This document shows positions 33,933-47,300 of a DNA stretch of 64,000 nt, piece after piece. The notes under the pieces were generated by a model. It worked only from the letters and a program-made list of their open reading frames with translations. It ran no database searches and was not told the DNA's origin. The stretch spans positions 27,868,501-27,932,500 of the forward strand of contig CATNEN010000038.1 of assembly GCA_950097015.1 (NCBI GenBank). The letters are read 5' to 3'. A program made the position numbers and the translations under genes. Each line of letters opens with the position of its first letter. Position 1 is the first letter of the stretch. The DNA is from Macrostomum hystrix (taxonomy: Eukaryota > Platyhelminthes > Macrostomidae).

Positions 33933-34260
33933 TGTTGTATTAAAATACTCGTACTTGGACCACTATCTAACTGTTCTGCACCTGAAAAACAAATGGGTAC
34001 TGGAATAACAGGTGGGTGACCTGTCTAACAGGAGGGTGACCAGTCTAACAGGAGGGTGACCAGTCTAACAGGTGGGTGACCTGTCTAACAGGAGGGTTGG
34101 CTAACTATCTAACAGATGGGTGACCTGTCTAACAGGTGGGTGACCAGTCTAACAGGTGGGTGACCAGTCTAACAGGTGGGTGACCTGTCTAACAGGTGGG
34201 TGATCTGTCTAACAGGTGGGTTGGCTAACTGTCTAACAGATGGGTGATCTGTCAAATAGG
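33933..34260. repeat. Duplicated segment with 20-21-bp CTAACAGGTGGGTGACCTGT minisatellite, copy 1
   Basis: A non-repetitive lead segment (ATACTCG, TTGGACCACTATC, AACTGTTCTG) precedes about 12 units of CTAACAGGTGGGTGACCTGT. Both the lead segment and the array recur at 37183-37640, so a unit larger than the array has been duplicated or transposed. Confidence 0.8.
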
Positions 34261-34685
34261 TAAATATTATAATTTAAGTATTTTTATTGTGCCTAATACG
34301 AATACGATTTGTATTATGTATAGATGAAAAGTTTTATAATCTTATGATTTTTCTGTCTAATGAGATAATGTCCTTCTACATTATTATTCGTACTTCTAAA
34401 ATTCAGGCTAGTATACGATTGTTACACAAGACAGGAGGCAATGTAATTTCCCTATGTTATTCGAAAATGGTATGAAACAATTAAAGCGTTTAATTTTCTA
34501 TCTGTTGCTAAATAAAACGACAAAACGCAACAAATTGCCCTAAACGAAACGACAAATAGATAATTTGAAACATTACAAGATATTTAAATGTGCAAAATGT
34601 AATCGTATCTATTGAACTAATTTTACAGAGACTAAAACGTGAGCCTGAGCGAAAACAAGAGAACAAGTGGAATAACAATGAGGCT
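34261..34685. other. AT-rich intergenic spacer
   Basis: Contains AATAAA at 34511-34516, which is 676 bp past the LITAF gene 4 stop and is the first canonical signal on that strand. No other feature is supported. Confidence 0.35.
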
Positions 34686-35075
34686 TTAAAGTGACAGGAG
34701 AGGCAGTGGAGTGACATGTGAGGCAGTGAAGTGACAGGTGAGGCAGTGGAGTGACAGGTGAGGCAGTGGAGTGACAGGTGAGGAAATGGAGTGACAGGTG
34801 AGGAAATGGAGTGACAGCAGAGGCATTGGAGTGACAGGTGAGGCAGTGGAGTGACAGGTGAGGCAGTGGAGTGACAGGTGAGGAAATGGAGTGACAGCAG
34901 AGGCATTGGAGTGACAGGTGAGGCAGTGGAGTGACAGGTGAGGCATTGGAGTGACAGGTGAGGCAGTGGAGTGACAGCAGAGGCAGTGGAGTGACAGGTG
35001 AGGAAATGGAGTGACAGCAGAGGCAGTGGAGTGACAGGTGAGGCAGTGGAGTGACAGGTGAGGCAGTGGAGTGAA
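34686..35075. repeat. Inverted 20-bp minisatellite (GTCACTCCACTGCCTCACCT family)
   Basis: About 19 units of GGTGAGGCAGTGGAGTGACA with variants AGGAAATGGA and AGGCATTGGA. It is the fourth locus of this family in the window and the second in inverted orientation. Confidence 0.93.
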
Positions 35076-35618
35076 TTTGAGCAACACCAGTGCATCGAAA
35101 ATTCCTTGGATACGATAAATCTATAGGTCATCTGATTTAATCGCTAATTATTGTGAATAATTATCAAACCAAGTTTTAACGGTTGCTATGCCCTGGACCT
35201 GAGCTTATTTATCTCTAATCTCTAAACAAGCATTGATAGTTGAGGTTAGGCTGAATGTCGCTATGGTAACCAAATAAATGTGTGTTCACTGTGGAGAGAT
35301 TGTTTCAGCAAAGTCAATAGCAAAAGTTCATTTATATTGATTTGCGCCCTACCAAGCTGAGATAAGTCTATCTACGATTTTTTTCTATATGTCGAGGGAA
35401 TTTTTTTAACTTAGCCATGACGGCGGGCAGTGGAGTTCTTATCGTTCTGCGTCACTTGTGGAATAGCACATAATTAGCGGGTATGTCAAATGGCAAAGCG
35501 GCTTTGAGACTGCCGATACGAGCCAGGTATTTTGAAGACTCTATTTTAACTATGCGAGTTATACCATTTTGTAAGAAATTAAATTAATAAATAATTTATT
35601 CTTTCTCACCACACAGAC
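35076..35618. other. Intergenic spacer with no recognised feature
   Basis: Unique sequence between two arrays in the convergent interval between LITAF gene 4 and the ELAPOR-type gene. I see no coding frame, tRNA-like box or terminal repeat. Confidence 0.4.
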
Positions 35619-36011
35619 ACCAAACAAGACAGAAAAACAGACAGCCAGACAGACACTAAAAAAGAATGACAGACAATAAGAAATGACAGACAGACACTAA
35701 AAAAGAAAGACGGACATCAAGAAAAGACAGAAAGATAGACACCAAATAAGACAGAAAGACAGACAGACAACAAGATAAGACAGAAAGACAGACAGACAGA
35801 CAGACAACAAGATAAGACAGAAAGACAGACAGACAACAAGATAAGACAGAAAGACAGACAGACAGACAGACAGACAACAAGATAAGACAGAAAGACAGAC
35901 AGAAAGACAGACAACAAGATAAGACAGAAAGACAGACAGAAAGACAGACAGACAACAAGATAAGACAGAAAGACAGACAGACAGACAGACAGACAACAAG
36001 ATAAGACATAA

Positions 36012-36049
<38 letters not shown>

Positions 36050-36183
36050 CAAGATAAGACAGAAAGACAGACAGAAAGACAGACAGACAACAAGATAAGA
36101 CAGAAAGACAGACAGACAGACAGACAACAAGATAAGACAGAAAGACAGACAGACAGACAGACAGACAACAAGATAAGACATAA

Positions 36184-36217
<34 letters not shown>

Positions 36218-36489
36218 CAAGATAAGACAGAAAGACAGACAGAAAGACAGACAGACAACAAGATAAGACAGAAAGACAGACAGACAGACAGACAACAAGA
36301 TAAGACAGAAAGACAGACAGAAAGACAGACAGACAACAAGATAAGACAGAAAGACAGACAGACAGACAGACAACAAGATAAGACAGAAAGACAGACACAA
36401 AAAAGACAGAAAGACAGACACCAAAGAAGACAGACAGACAAAAAGATAAGACAGAAAGAGAGACAGACAGACAGACAGACAACAAGATA

Positions 36490-36529
<40 letters not shown>

Positions 36530-36566
36530 GGACACCAAAAAATGACAGACACCAAGATAAGACAAT
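35619..36566. repeat. GACA-rich compound repeat
   Basis: Long units such as AAGACAGACAGACAACAAGA plus TAAGACAG, combining a GACA tetranucleotide run of variable length with a fixed ACAACAAGATAAG segment. The reverse strand is open in all three frames (CLSVCLSVLSCC pattern) for up to about 300 codons, which is an artefact. Confidence 0.93.
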
Positions 36567-36614
36567 GCTGTTAAGAACAGCAAAATCTTGTCATAGCAAC
36601 TATAAGCTTGTTTT

Positions 36615-36868
36615 TGCAGTAGGGCTGTGGCACATCATTTGGTGACACTAGACCTGCAGCCAGCGAGAAGGCAATTCTACCCATTTTGCTGACTCCTGAG
36701 CACACACGCACACAGGTGTGTACATCTGCCATTGTGCCTTAGAGGTTCACCTTCAAGGGCGTGAATTGCCACCGCGCCTTCTCTACACGGCTGCGCCCCA
36801 AATGAACGTGGCCTCGCAGCGGAATAGAGCTCAGGGACCTGCTCAGGTGCAGGAGGCAAACAATCTAC
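36615..36868 (-). mobile_element. Truncated SINE of family 1
   Basis: The body matches the SINE at 7503-7872: GTGGCACATCATTTGGTGAC, CAGCCAGCGAGAAGGCAATT and GCTGACTCCTGAGCACACA are shared blocks. The B-box side is present (GAGCTCTATTCCGC on the minus strand), but the A box and the 5' end are lost. Confidence 0.7.
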
Positions 36869-37182
36869 CAAAAAACAAAATCAAAATGCATAGAAGACAA
36901 TTTTAGAAATCGTTTTACTGTCAAAAAGATAAATAATTAATTCTAAAAAGAACACAGAGACATTGAAATTCGGCAGTGAAATTTCATAATGGCAGCCGCA
37001 ACTTGTATTTCGAAGTGTTGACATTTTTAATTGGACGGGAAACTTACGTCCAGACACAAGATTAATTAAAACAACAAGTCACAACAGAAATAGAAAAGCA
37101 CAAAACGTACACAAAAGCCTTCAGAAAAAATATTTTGTAAAAGCAAAAAAACTGATAAAAACTGTTCGAATGAAGTTTTGTT
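36869..37182. other. AT-rich spacer
   Basis: A-rich unique sequence between the truncated SINE and the next array. Nothing recognised. Confidence 0.4.
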
Positions 37183-37640
37183 ACATTTTTGTATTGAAAT
37201 ACTTGGACCACGATCCAACTGGTCTGAACCTGTAAAACTACTCGGTACTGAAAAACAGGTGAGTGGTTGCCTGTCTAACAGGTGGGTGCCTGTCTAACAG
37301 GTGGGTGCCTGTCTAACAGGTGGTTGCCTGTCTAACAGGTGGTTGCCTGTCTAACAGGTGGGTGCCTGTCTAACAGGTGGGTGACCTGTCTAACAGGTGG
37401 GTGCCTGTCTAACAGGTGGGTTGGCTAACTGTCTAACAGGTGGGTGACCAGTCTAACAGGTGGGTGCCTGTCTAACAGGTGGGTGCCTGCCTAACAGGTG
37501 GGTTGGCTAACTGTCTAACAGGTGGGTGACCAGTCTAACAGGTGGGTGACCTGTCTACCAGGTGGCTAACTGTCTAACAGGAGGGTGGGTTATCTGTCCA
37601 ACAGGTGGGTGACCAGTCTAACCAGTCTAACCTTTCTAAG
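37183..37640. repeat. Duplicated segment with CTAACAGGTGGGTGCCTGT minisatellite, copy 2
   Basis: The lead segment (ATACTTGGACCACGATCCAACTG) is homologous to 33950-33975 and is followed by about 18 units of 19-21 bp. Both copies also contain the longer variant GGGTTGGCTAACTGTCTAAC, so the variant predates the duplication. Confidence 0.8.
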
Positions 37641-38324
37641 AGGTACGCGAAAAAAATTGTAAAAATGTAACTACAAAAGTCGTCTTTTTAACGTGTCGAA
37701 AATAAATATTAAAAAAAGTCAAGTTAGAGCATAACAAAACAACAAGAAAGCAGTGAAATATTTAAGTAGAAAAAATCATGGGCTGCTACTTAAAACAGTG
37801 GTCAGTAGTCTCAATGGAACATATATATCAAAATGTAAAACACCTAAAAAAGTGTTTTAAAGGGATTTATGGTAAAGGTCATGGAATAAAAAAAGCACAT
37901 TTAAATAGGAATTACTGAAGCAAAAGAATTAGTGCAAGCAATTAACAAAAGACAAAGGTACATGGTTAGAAATTGTTTTTATTGTCAAAATCGGAACAAA
38001 GCTGTAATTTGTTTTAATTAGGTAAACAGAATTGGATGGTTAGTATTATAGAATTTGTGACCATTTAAAAAAACCGATGGGAATGTCAATAATGTAAATA
38101 AAGATTTCTATATATATCATTATCTCACTACTGAACATGAGATTGCAGTAGTGCAGTACGCAAACAATAAATTTTATGGCGTCTAAATAAAAATAGTGAA
38201 ACAACAAATTGTGTGTGTGTGCATTCTTTTGCACGAAACAAAAAACAACAAAAATTAACGAAGCAAAAAGTTTGTTCTCTTTCGTTGTCATGGAAACGGA
38301 TAATTGTACTCACGGAGAAGCTTA
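37641..38324 (-). other. 3' flank of the ELAPOR-type gene
   Basis: AT-rich. On the minus strand AATAAA occurs at 37983-37978, about 340 bp past the stop codon, and is the best candidate polyadenylation signal. The opposite-strand frames across 38209-38671 are shadows of the gene's last exon. Confidence 0.4.
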
Positions 38325-41300
38325 TCACAGACTCAGGTCGTCCATCTGCTCGGTCAGGTTCAGGTGTTCAACATTGCTGCCGCCGCCGATACGACGACCG
38401 CCTCCGCCGCCGCCCCCGCCAGATGGCAGAATTGAACGCCTCAGCTTCGACAGCATCGCCGAACCGCTGCCGCCACCGCCAGATCGCCGACCACGACGAA
38501 CGGACACTTCAATATCCTCTTCGTCGTCGTTGTAGTTTCCAATCTCTTCGCCGTCCTCGCCTTCGCCTTCGTGTACGGCGCAAGATTCAACGCCAGGCAG
38601 CTCGCCTTCCTTGGACTCGACCAACTGCATGTACTTGTATTGAAGGCTGCGGGACACGCGTGATCGGATGAACAGACTCACATTTAGGGAATACTGACAG
38701 ACACTTACAGACAGACACTTACAGACAACTACAGGCAGACACTTACAGACAACTACAGGCAGACACTTACAGACAACTACAGGCAGACACTTACAGACAA
38801 CTACAGGCAGACACTTACAGACAACTACAGGCAGACACTTACAGACAACTACAGGCAGACACTTACAGACAACTACAGGCAGGCACTTACAGACAACTAC
38901 AGGCAGACACAGACAACTACAGGCAGACACTTACAGACAACTACAGGCAGACACTTACAGACAACTACAGGCAGACACTTACAGACAACTACAGGCAGGC
39001 ACTTACAGACAACTACAGGCAGACACAGACAACTACAGGCAGACACTTACAGACAACTACAGGCAGGCACTTACAGACAACTACAGGCAGACACTTACAG
39101 ACAACTACAGGCAGGCACTTACAGACAACTACAGGCAGGCACTTACAGACAACTACAGGCAGACACTTATAGACAACTACAGGCAGACACTTACAGACAA
39201 CTACAGGCAGACACTTACAGACAACTACAGGCAGGCACTTACAGACAACTACAGGCAGGCACTTACAGACAACTACAGGCAGGCACTTACAGACAACTAC
39301 AGGCAGGCACTTACAGACAACTACAGGCAGACACAGACAACTACAGGCAGACACTTACAGACAACTACAGGCAGACACTTACAGACAACTACAGGCAGAC
39401 ACTTACAGACAACTACAGGCAGGCACTTACAGACAACTACAGGCAGGCACTTACAGACAACTACAGGCAGGCACTTACAGACAACTACAGGCAGACACAG
39501 ACAACTACAGGCAGACACTTACAGACAACTACAGGCAGACACTTACAGACAACTACAGGCAGACACTTACAGACAACTACGGGCAGGCACTTACAGACAC
39601 TTACAGACAATTACAGACACTAGAGGAATACAAAAATACACTAACAGACAGACAGTTACAGACAAACACTAAAGGAATACAGAAAGAGACTTGGGAAATA
39701 CAGACAGACATTTACAGACAGACACTCAAGGAATGCAGACACACAGCTAGAAAAGACAGACAGACAGAAATCTAGAAAGACAGACAAGAGACCTAGAAAA
39801 GGCACAGACAGACAAGACATTAGGGCAGTCAATCAAACAGGCATTAGCTTACGTCTTATTCTTTCTGTAGCAGTGACAGGCCACAGCCAGAGAGACGAAG
39901 CCGATAAACAGGATGAGAACCATGGCAATGCCAACTGGTCGATTCACTAGCGGACAATCTACTACTTTAGTCTTTTTCGTTGGCTCACCGCTGGGCAGGT
40001 AGCACCTCCTGGAATCCAAAGTTGACAGTTAGATAGTGCAATAGGCGAGAACACAGCCGATTCATTAGGAGATGGGAATTAAGAATGACAAAGATAGGGA
40101 TATTATGGGGAAGGGTAGTATAAAAGAAGACAGGAATGAAAAATCTGGTTAGAGGAAGCAGCTAAGGGGAGGGGAGAGAAGAAAGTAGGAGAAAAGGAGC
40201 GGCAGAGAAGGAGAGGCAGTAAATGAGAGGGTAGAGAATGAGACAGGAGAGAAGGACAGGGAAGAGAAGGAGAGGGAGATACGGAGAGGGAGAGAAGGAG
40301 AGGGAGATAAGGAGAGGGAGATAAGGAGAGGGAGATACGGAGAGGGAGAGAAGGAGAGGGAGATAAGGAGAGGGAGATACGGAGAGGGAGATAAGGAGAG
40401 GGAGATACGGAGAGGGGAGATAAGGAGAGGGAGATACGGAGAGGGAGATAAGGAGAGGGAGATAAGGAGAGGGAGAGAAGGAGAGGGAGATATGGAGAGG
40501 GAGATAAGGAGAGGGAGATACGGAGAGGGAGAGAAGGAGAGGGAGATAAGGAGAGGGAGAGAAGTAGAGGGAGATACGGAGAGGGAGATAAGGAGAGGGA
40601 GATACGGAGAGGGAGATACGGAGAGGGAGATAAGGAGAGGGAGAGAAGGAGAGGGAGATAAGGAGAGGGAGAGAAGTAGAGGGAGATACGGAGAGGGAGA
40701 TAAGGAGAGGGAGATACGGAGAGGGAGATAAGGAGAGGGAGATAAGGAGAGGGAGATAAGGAGAGGGAGATATGGAGAGGGAGATAAGGAGAGGGAGATA
40801 AGGAGAGGGAGATACGGAGAGGGAGAGAAGGAGAGGGAGATAAGGAGAGGGGAGATAAGGAGAGGGAGATAAGGAGAGGGAGAGAAGGAGAGGGAGATAC
40901 GGAGAGGGAGATAAGGAGAGGGAGATACGGAGAGGGAGATAAGGAGAGGGAGAGAAGTAGAGGGAGATACGGAGAGGGAGATAAGGAGAGGGAGATACGG
41001 AGAGGGGAGATAAGGAGAGGGAGATACGGAGAGGGAGATAAGGAGAGGGAGATACGGAGAGGGAGATAAGGAGAGGGAGATACGGAGAGGGGAGATAAGG
41101 AGAGGGAGAGAATGAGAGGGAGATAAGGAGAGGGAGATATGGAGAGGGAGATAAGGAGAGGGAGATAAGGAGAGGGAGATACGGAGAGGGAGATAAGGAG
41201 AGGGAGATAAGGAGAGGGAGATATGGAGAGGGAGATAAGGAGAGGGAGATACGGAGAGGGAGATAAGGAGAGGGAGATACGGAGAGGGAGATAAGGAGAG

Positions 41301-44300
41301 GGAGATAAGGAGAGGGGAGATAAGGAGAGGGAGATAAGGAGAGGGAGAGAAGGAGAGGGAGATACGGAGAGGGGAGATAAGGAGAGGGAGATAAGGAGAG
41401 GGAGATACGGAGAGGGAGATAAGGAGAGGGAGATAAGGAGAGGGGAGATAAGGAGAGGGAGATAAGGAGAGGGAGATACGGAGAGGGGAGATAAGGAGAG
41501 GGAGATAAGGAGAGGGAGATACGGAGAGGGAGATAAGGAGAGGGGAGATAAGGAGAGGGGAGATAAGGAGAGGGAGATAAGGGAAGAGCAGGGAAAGCAG
41601 GGCGCAGTGATGCGCTCAGAGGACAGAATCAGTCACAGGCGCAAGCCAAAACTACTGTTCTCACTTTGGCGGCAGCATGTGTATAGTCTGTTTGCCCATA
41701 ACGCATTCTCCATTGAGCTTCAAGTAGTTCTCATCACTGCAGAGTCGACAGGCCTGCCTGGCCTCTAAAAGCAGATGAAAATTGCAGCCGTCGCAGGTGC
41801 CGTCGGGACATTTCGGAGGTAGGCTCAGTTTTGGCAGCTTTAATTTCGGATCGCAGCGCAGAGTGACGAGGGTGATTCTACTGCGGCACACCTGAAAGGT
41901 TGCGCAACTAGCTTTAGGGCGTAAGAATAAAGTGAGACTCACTTCAGAAAAAATAAACTCTAAGCGAGCCTTGATTTCTCCCTTAAGGAAATAAAATGAA
42001 AGGTAATTTCATACTGAATGTGTATCTATGGTTCCAAGCGACTGAGCAACGGTTCGGGTGGATGAGAATTTTCTTGAGGTTTAAAATAATTTTTTTATCT
42101 ACAGCAGGGGTCGGCAAACTCGATCCTGCGGGCAAGATGCGGCCCACGAAGCTACAAAATCCGGCCCGTTGCCCTTCGGCACCTGCAGTATTAAATTTCA
42201 TCTTTACCCTGTCTCATCTCTCCTCGGTTTCTTCTCTACTGTGTCCCATCTCTCCGTGTCTCGTCTCACTTGAGTCTGATCTCTCCTGCGTCTCCTCTCC
42301 CCTGTCTCATCTCTTCCTGAAGTCTCTCCTCTGTCTCATCTCCCCGTGTGTTATCTCTCCCCTGTCTTATCTCTCCCGTGTCTCATCTCTCCCGTGTGTT
42401 ATCTCTCCCCTGTCTTATCTCTTCCTGAAGTCTCTCCGCTGTCTCATCTCCCCCGTGTGTTATCTCTCCCCTGTCTTATCTCTACCCTGTCTTATCTCTC
42501 CCCTGTCTCATCTCTCCCGTCTCCCTGTCTCATCTCTCCCCTGTCTTATCTCTCCCGTGTCTTATCTCTCCCCTGTCTTATCTCTCCCGTGTGTCATCTC
42601 TCCCGTGTCTCATCTCTCCCGTGTCTTATCTCTCCCGTGTCTCATCTCTCCCGTGTCTCATCTCTCCCGTGTCTTATCTCTCCCGTGTCTCATCTCTCCC
42701 GTGTCTCATCTCTCCCGTGCCTTATCTCTCCCGTGTCTCATCTCTCCCGTGTCTTATCTCTCCCGTGTGTTATCTCTCCCGTCTCATCTCTTCCTTAAGT
42801 CTCTCCTCTGTCTCATCTCTCCCGTGTCTCATCTCTCCCGTGTCTCATCTCTCCCGTGTCAATTATCTGAAACCAGTCGTCAAATATATGAACCACGGCG
42901 TCAAAATTATCAACAACCTTGTCATCAGAAACTAGAGTAAATCTTGAAAGCTCTCCTTTTGATTGAACTTTAGCCAATCAAGTTCAGAGCTAGGTCCAAG
43001 TCTTCTTCCATACTCCTTTTGTGGAAATCTTTAAAAGTTTATAGTGTCTATGGTAAAAATGGGTGACCTGAGCCTTATGTGACTGTGAGGGAGCGCAGCT
43101 TTGCTTTGGCCATAACGTAGCTGCAACATTTTTGCTTCCAATACGAGCTATCTGTAGATTAAGTACAAACAGTCCGAAGGTTGATTACCATAGACATTCG
43201 AACTCTCAACCTTTGATACTTTGGATGCCTAGATTTTCTAAGATTTCCCACGTCCCATTTCTCACCTTTGTGGTGTAGTCGGACTCGAAGAACACGTGAG
43301 TATCCATACCATCCGGATCGCTGGGCCAGCCGGCATTCGTGAGCATAGATTCAGCGCCCGGACTCTGACTGGAGCTGCTAGCGTTCAACACTCGGTCGGC
43401 AAATGAGGCTGGCAGGGCGACTCGGGTCAGGTTTGAGTTGCGATTGTTCGGTATTACCGTGGCCCGACAGACAAACGACTCAATGGTGGAATCGGAGAAC
43501 TGGGGATTACGAGAATGAGAAGGTAGCTATAGTTCTCTACGGTTGCTATGGGACTGAAAGTGAGCACAAAAATGTGTGCCTGTATCAAATAGAGCATCAT
43601 TTGCTGTTGAACTACCACGGTCAGCGAGGAGGCAATTCTGCCCATTCCTTCCGCTGAGTCCTGAGCATGATACATATTGGTTTAAAAATAAAAAATTAAC
43701 TAAATAACTAATACAATTTAATCACCCGCCTGGCTGTCGTAATCCGGTTTTGATCCGGAGCGACGTCCGGAATTTCATCCGGTACGTAATGCGAATGTCT
43801 TATTTAAAAACCGGATGAAAAGAGTCACAAAGAGAACTTCGGAAACAAAAACCGGGTCAAAACCGGATCAAAATCTATTTGGTCCGGAAACACCCACAAA
43901 AAAACGGGTTAAACCGGACGAGGCCGGATGAAAACCGGATTACGACAGCCAAGCGGGCCGGTTACTTACGACTGTAGCATTGGACACACATCTGGCCTTG
44001 CTGGCAGCATTCAGTGACACATTGTACAAATGAATGTACCCGCTGCCCCGTCCAGTGAACTGCTTGACACCTTCGACTAGCCAGTACCGATTTGGGCTGA
44101 ATAAATCGCTAAAATCGAACTCGGGACCTAGGCCAACATGATTGGCAACTTTCGGGCCATCGGTGCTCAGGACGCAGGCCTGCCCGTCGACGGCGCGCAT
44201 TCCAACGGGGCAGGGCCGGCAGGAGTCCACGCCTTCGGCTGGTTGCTTAGCAACCACTAGGCCGGCTGGGCAGGAGTAGCACGTGACATTCTTCGGGTCG

Positions 44301-47300
44301 TAGTATTTGCCAGGAGGACAGGGAATGCACCTGGGAGGGTAGGGTTAGCGATGTCTGGTAGAGTAGTGTGAGATTCAAATGACCAACTGATTGGAACTGG
44401 GTAGATTAGGGTTATGACTAACTAATTGGAACTAGGTAGATTAGGGTTATGAGTTATGACCAACTGATTGGAAATGGGTAGATTAGGGTTATGACTAACT
44501 AATTGGAACTAGGTAGATTAGGGTCATGACCAACTGGTTGGAATCGGGTAGATTAGGGTTATGACCAACTGATTGGAACTGGGTAGATTAGGGTCATGAC
44601 CAACTGATTGGAACTGGGTAGATTAGGGTCATGACCAACTGGTTGGAACTGGGTAGATTAGGGTTATGACCAACTGATTGGAACTGGGTAGATTAGGGTC
44701 ATGACCAACTGATTGGAACTGGGTAGATTAGGGTCATGACCAACTGATTGGAACTGGGTAGATTAGGGTCATGACCAACTGATTGGAACTGGGTAGATTA
44801 GGGTCATGACCAACTGGTTGGAACTGGGTAGATTAGGGTTATGACCAACTGATTGGAACTGGGTAGATTAGGGTCATGACCAACTGATTGGAACTGGGTA
44901 GATTAGGGTCATGACCAACTAATTGGAACTGGGTAGATTAGGGTCATGACCAACTGATTGGAACTGGGTAGATTAGGGTCATGACCAACTGATTGGAACT
45001 GGGTAGATTAGGGTCATGACCAACTGGTTGGAACTGGGTAGATTAGGGTTATGAACAACTGATTGGAACTGGGTAGATTAGGGTTATGACCAACTGGTTG
45101 GAACTGGGTAGATTAGGGTTATGACCAACTGATTGGAACTGGGTAGATTAGGGTTATGACCAACTGATTGGAACTGGGTAGATTAGGGTTATGACCAACT
45201 AATTGGAACTGGGTAGATTAGGGTCATGACCAACTGATTGGAACTGGGTAGATTAGGGTCATGACCAACTGATTGGAACTGGGTAGATTAGGGTCATGAC
45301 CAACTGATTGGAACTGGGTAGATTAGGGTTATGACCAACTGATTGGAACTGGGTAGATTAGGGTCATGACCAACTGATTGGAACTGGGTAGATTAGGGTC
45401 ATGACCAACTGATTGGAACTGGGTAGATTAGGGTTATGACCAACTGATTGGAACTGGGTAGATTAGGGTCATGACCAACTGATTGGAACTGGGTAGATTA
45501 GGGTTATGACCAACTGATTGGAACTGGGTAGATTAGGGTCATGACCAACTGATTGGAACTGGGTAGATTAGGGTTATGACCAACTGATTGGAACTGGGTA
45601 GATTAGGGTTATGACCAACTGATTGGAACTGGGTAGATTAGGGTTATGACCAACTGATTGGAACTGGGTAGATTAGGGTCATGACCAACTGATTGGAACT
45701 GGGTAGATTAGGGTCATGACCAACTAATTGGAACTGGGTAGATTAGGGTCATGACCAACTGATTGGAACTGGGTAGATTAGGGTCATGACCAACTGATTG
45801 GAACTGGGTAGATTAGGGTTATGACCAACTGATTGGAACTGGGTAGATTAGGGTCATGACCAACTGATTGGAACTGGGTAGATTAGGGTTATGACCAACT
45901 GATTGGAACTGGGTAGATTAGGGTTATGACCAACTGATTGGAACTGGGTAGATTAGGGTTATGACCAACTGATTGGAACTGGGTAGATTAGGGTTATGAC
46001 CAACTGATTGGAACTGGGTAGATTAGGGTCATGACCAACTGATTGGAACTGGGTAGATTAGGGTCATGACCAACTGATTGGAACTGGGTAGATTAGGGTT
46101 ATGACCAACTGATTGGAACTGGGTAGATTAGGGTCATGACCAACTGATTGGAACTGGGTAGATTAGGGTTATGACCAACTGATTGGAACTGGGTAGATTA
46201 GGGTCATGACCAACTGATTGGAACTGGGTAGATTAGGGTTATGACCAACTGATTGGAACTGGGTAGATTAGGGTCATGACCAACTGATTGGAACTGGGTA
46301 GATTAGGGTCATGACCAACTGATTGGAACTGGGTAGATTAGGGTCATGACCAACTGATTGGAACTGGGTAGATTAGGGTTATGACCAACTGATTGGAACT
46401 GGGTAGATTAGGGTTATGACCAACTGATTGGAACTGGGTAGATTAGGGTCATGACCAACTGATTGGAACTGGGTAGATTAGGGTTATGACCAACTGATTG
46501 GAACTGGGTAGATTAGGGTTATGACCAACTGATTGGAACTGGGTAGATTAGGGTTATGACCAACTGATTGGAACTGGGTAGATTAGGGTCATGACCAACT
46601 GATTGGAACTGGGTAGATTAGGGTCATGACCAACTAATTGGAACTGGGTAGATTAGGGTCATGACCAACTGATTGGAACTGGGTAGATTAGGGTCATGAC
46701 CAACTGATTGGAACTGGGTAGATTAGGGTTATGACCAACTGATTGGAACTGGGTAGATTAGGGTCATGACCAACTGATTGGAACTGGGTAGATTAGGGTC
46801 ATGACCAACTGATTGGAACTGGGTAGATTAGGGTCATGACCAACTGATTGGAACTGAGTAGATTAGGGTCATGACCAACTGGTTGGAACTGGGTAGATTA
46901 GGGTTATGACCAACTGGTTGGAACTGGGTAGATTAGGGTCATGACCAACTGGTTGGAACTGGGTAGATTAGGGTCATGACCAACTGGTTGGAACTGGGTA
47001 GATTAGGGTTATGACCAACTGGTTGGAACTGGGTAGATTAGGGTCATGACCAACTGATTGGAACCGGGTAGATTAGGGTTATGACCAACTGGTTGGAACT
47101 GGGTAGATTAGGGTTATGACCAACTGGTTGGAACTGGGTAGATTAGGGTCATGACCAACTGATTGGAACCGGGTAGATTAGGGTTATGACCAACTGATTG
47201 GAACTGGGTAGATTAGGGTCATGACCAACTGTAATTTTTAAACTAGTATCTAGTTTATGACCTACTAGATACTAGATAACAAACTAGTAGAGATAAAAAT

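Noticed and set aside
35656-36583. Reverse-strand frames of about 260-300 codons rich in Cys, Leu, Ser and Val
   Set aside because: Three overlapping frames are open at once over the GACA-rich repeat. No start context or domain is present.
43403-43657. 84-codon plus-strand frame
   Set aside because: Antisense to exon 10 of the ELAPOR-type gene and intron 9 sequence. The exon frame on the minus strand has clear family similarity.
44345-47230. Interstitial telomere repeat because of TTAGGG in every unit
   Set aside because: TTAGGG occurs once per 35-bp unit within a longer fixed sequence and never in tandem. It is an ordinary minisatellite.
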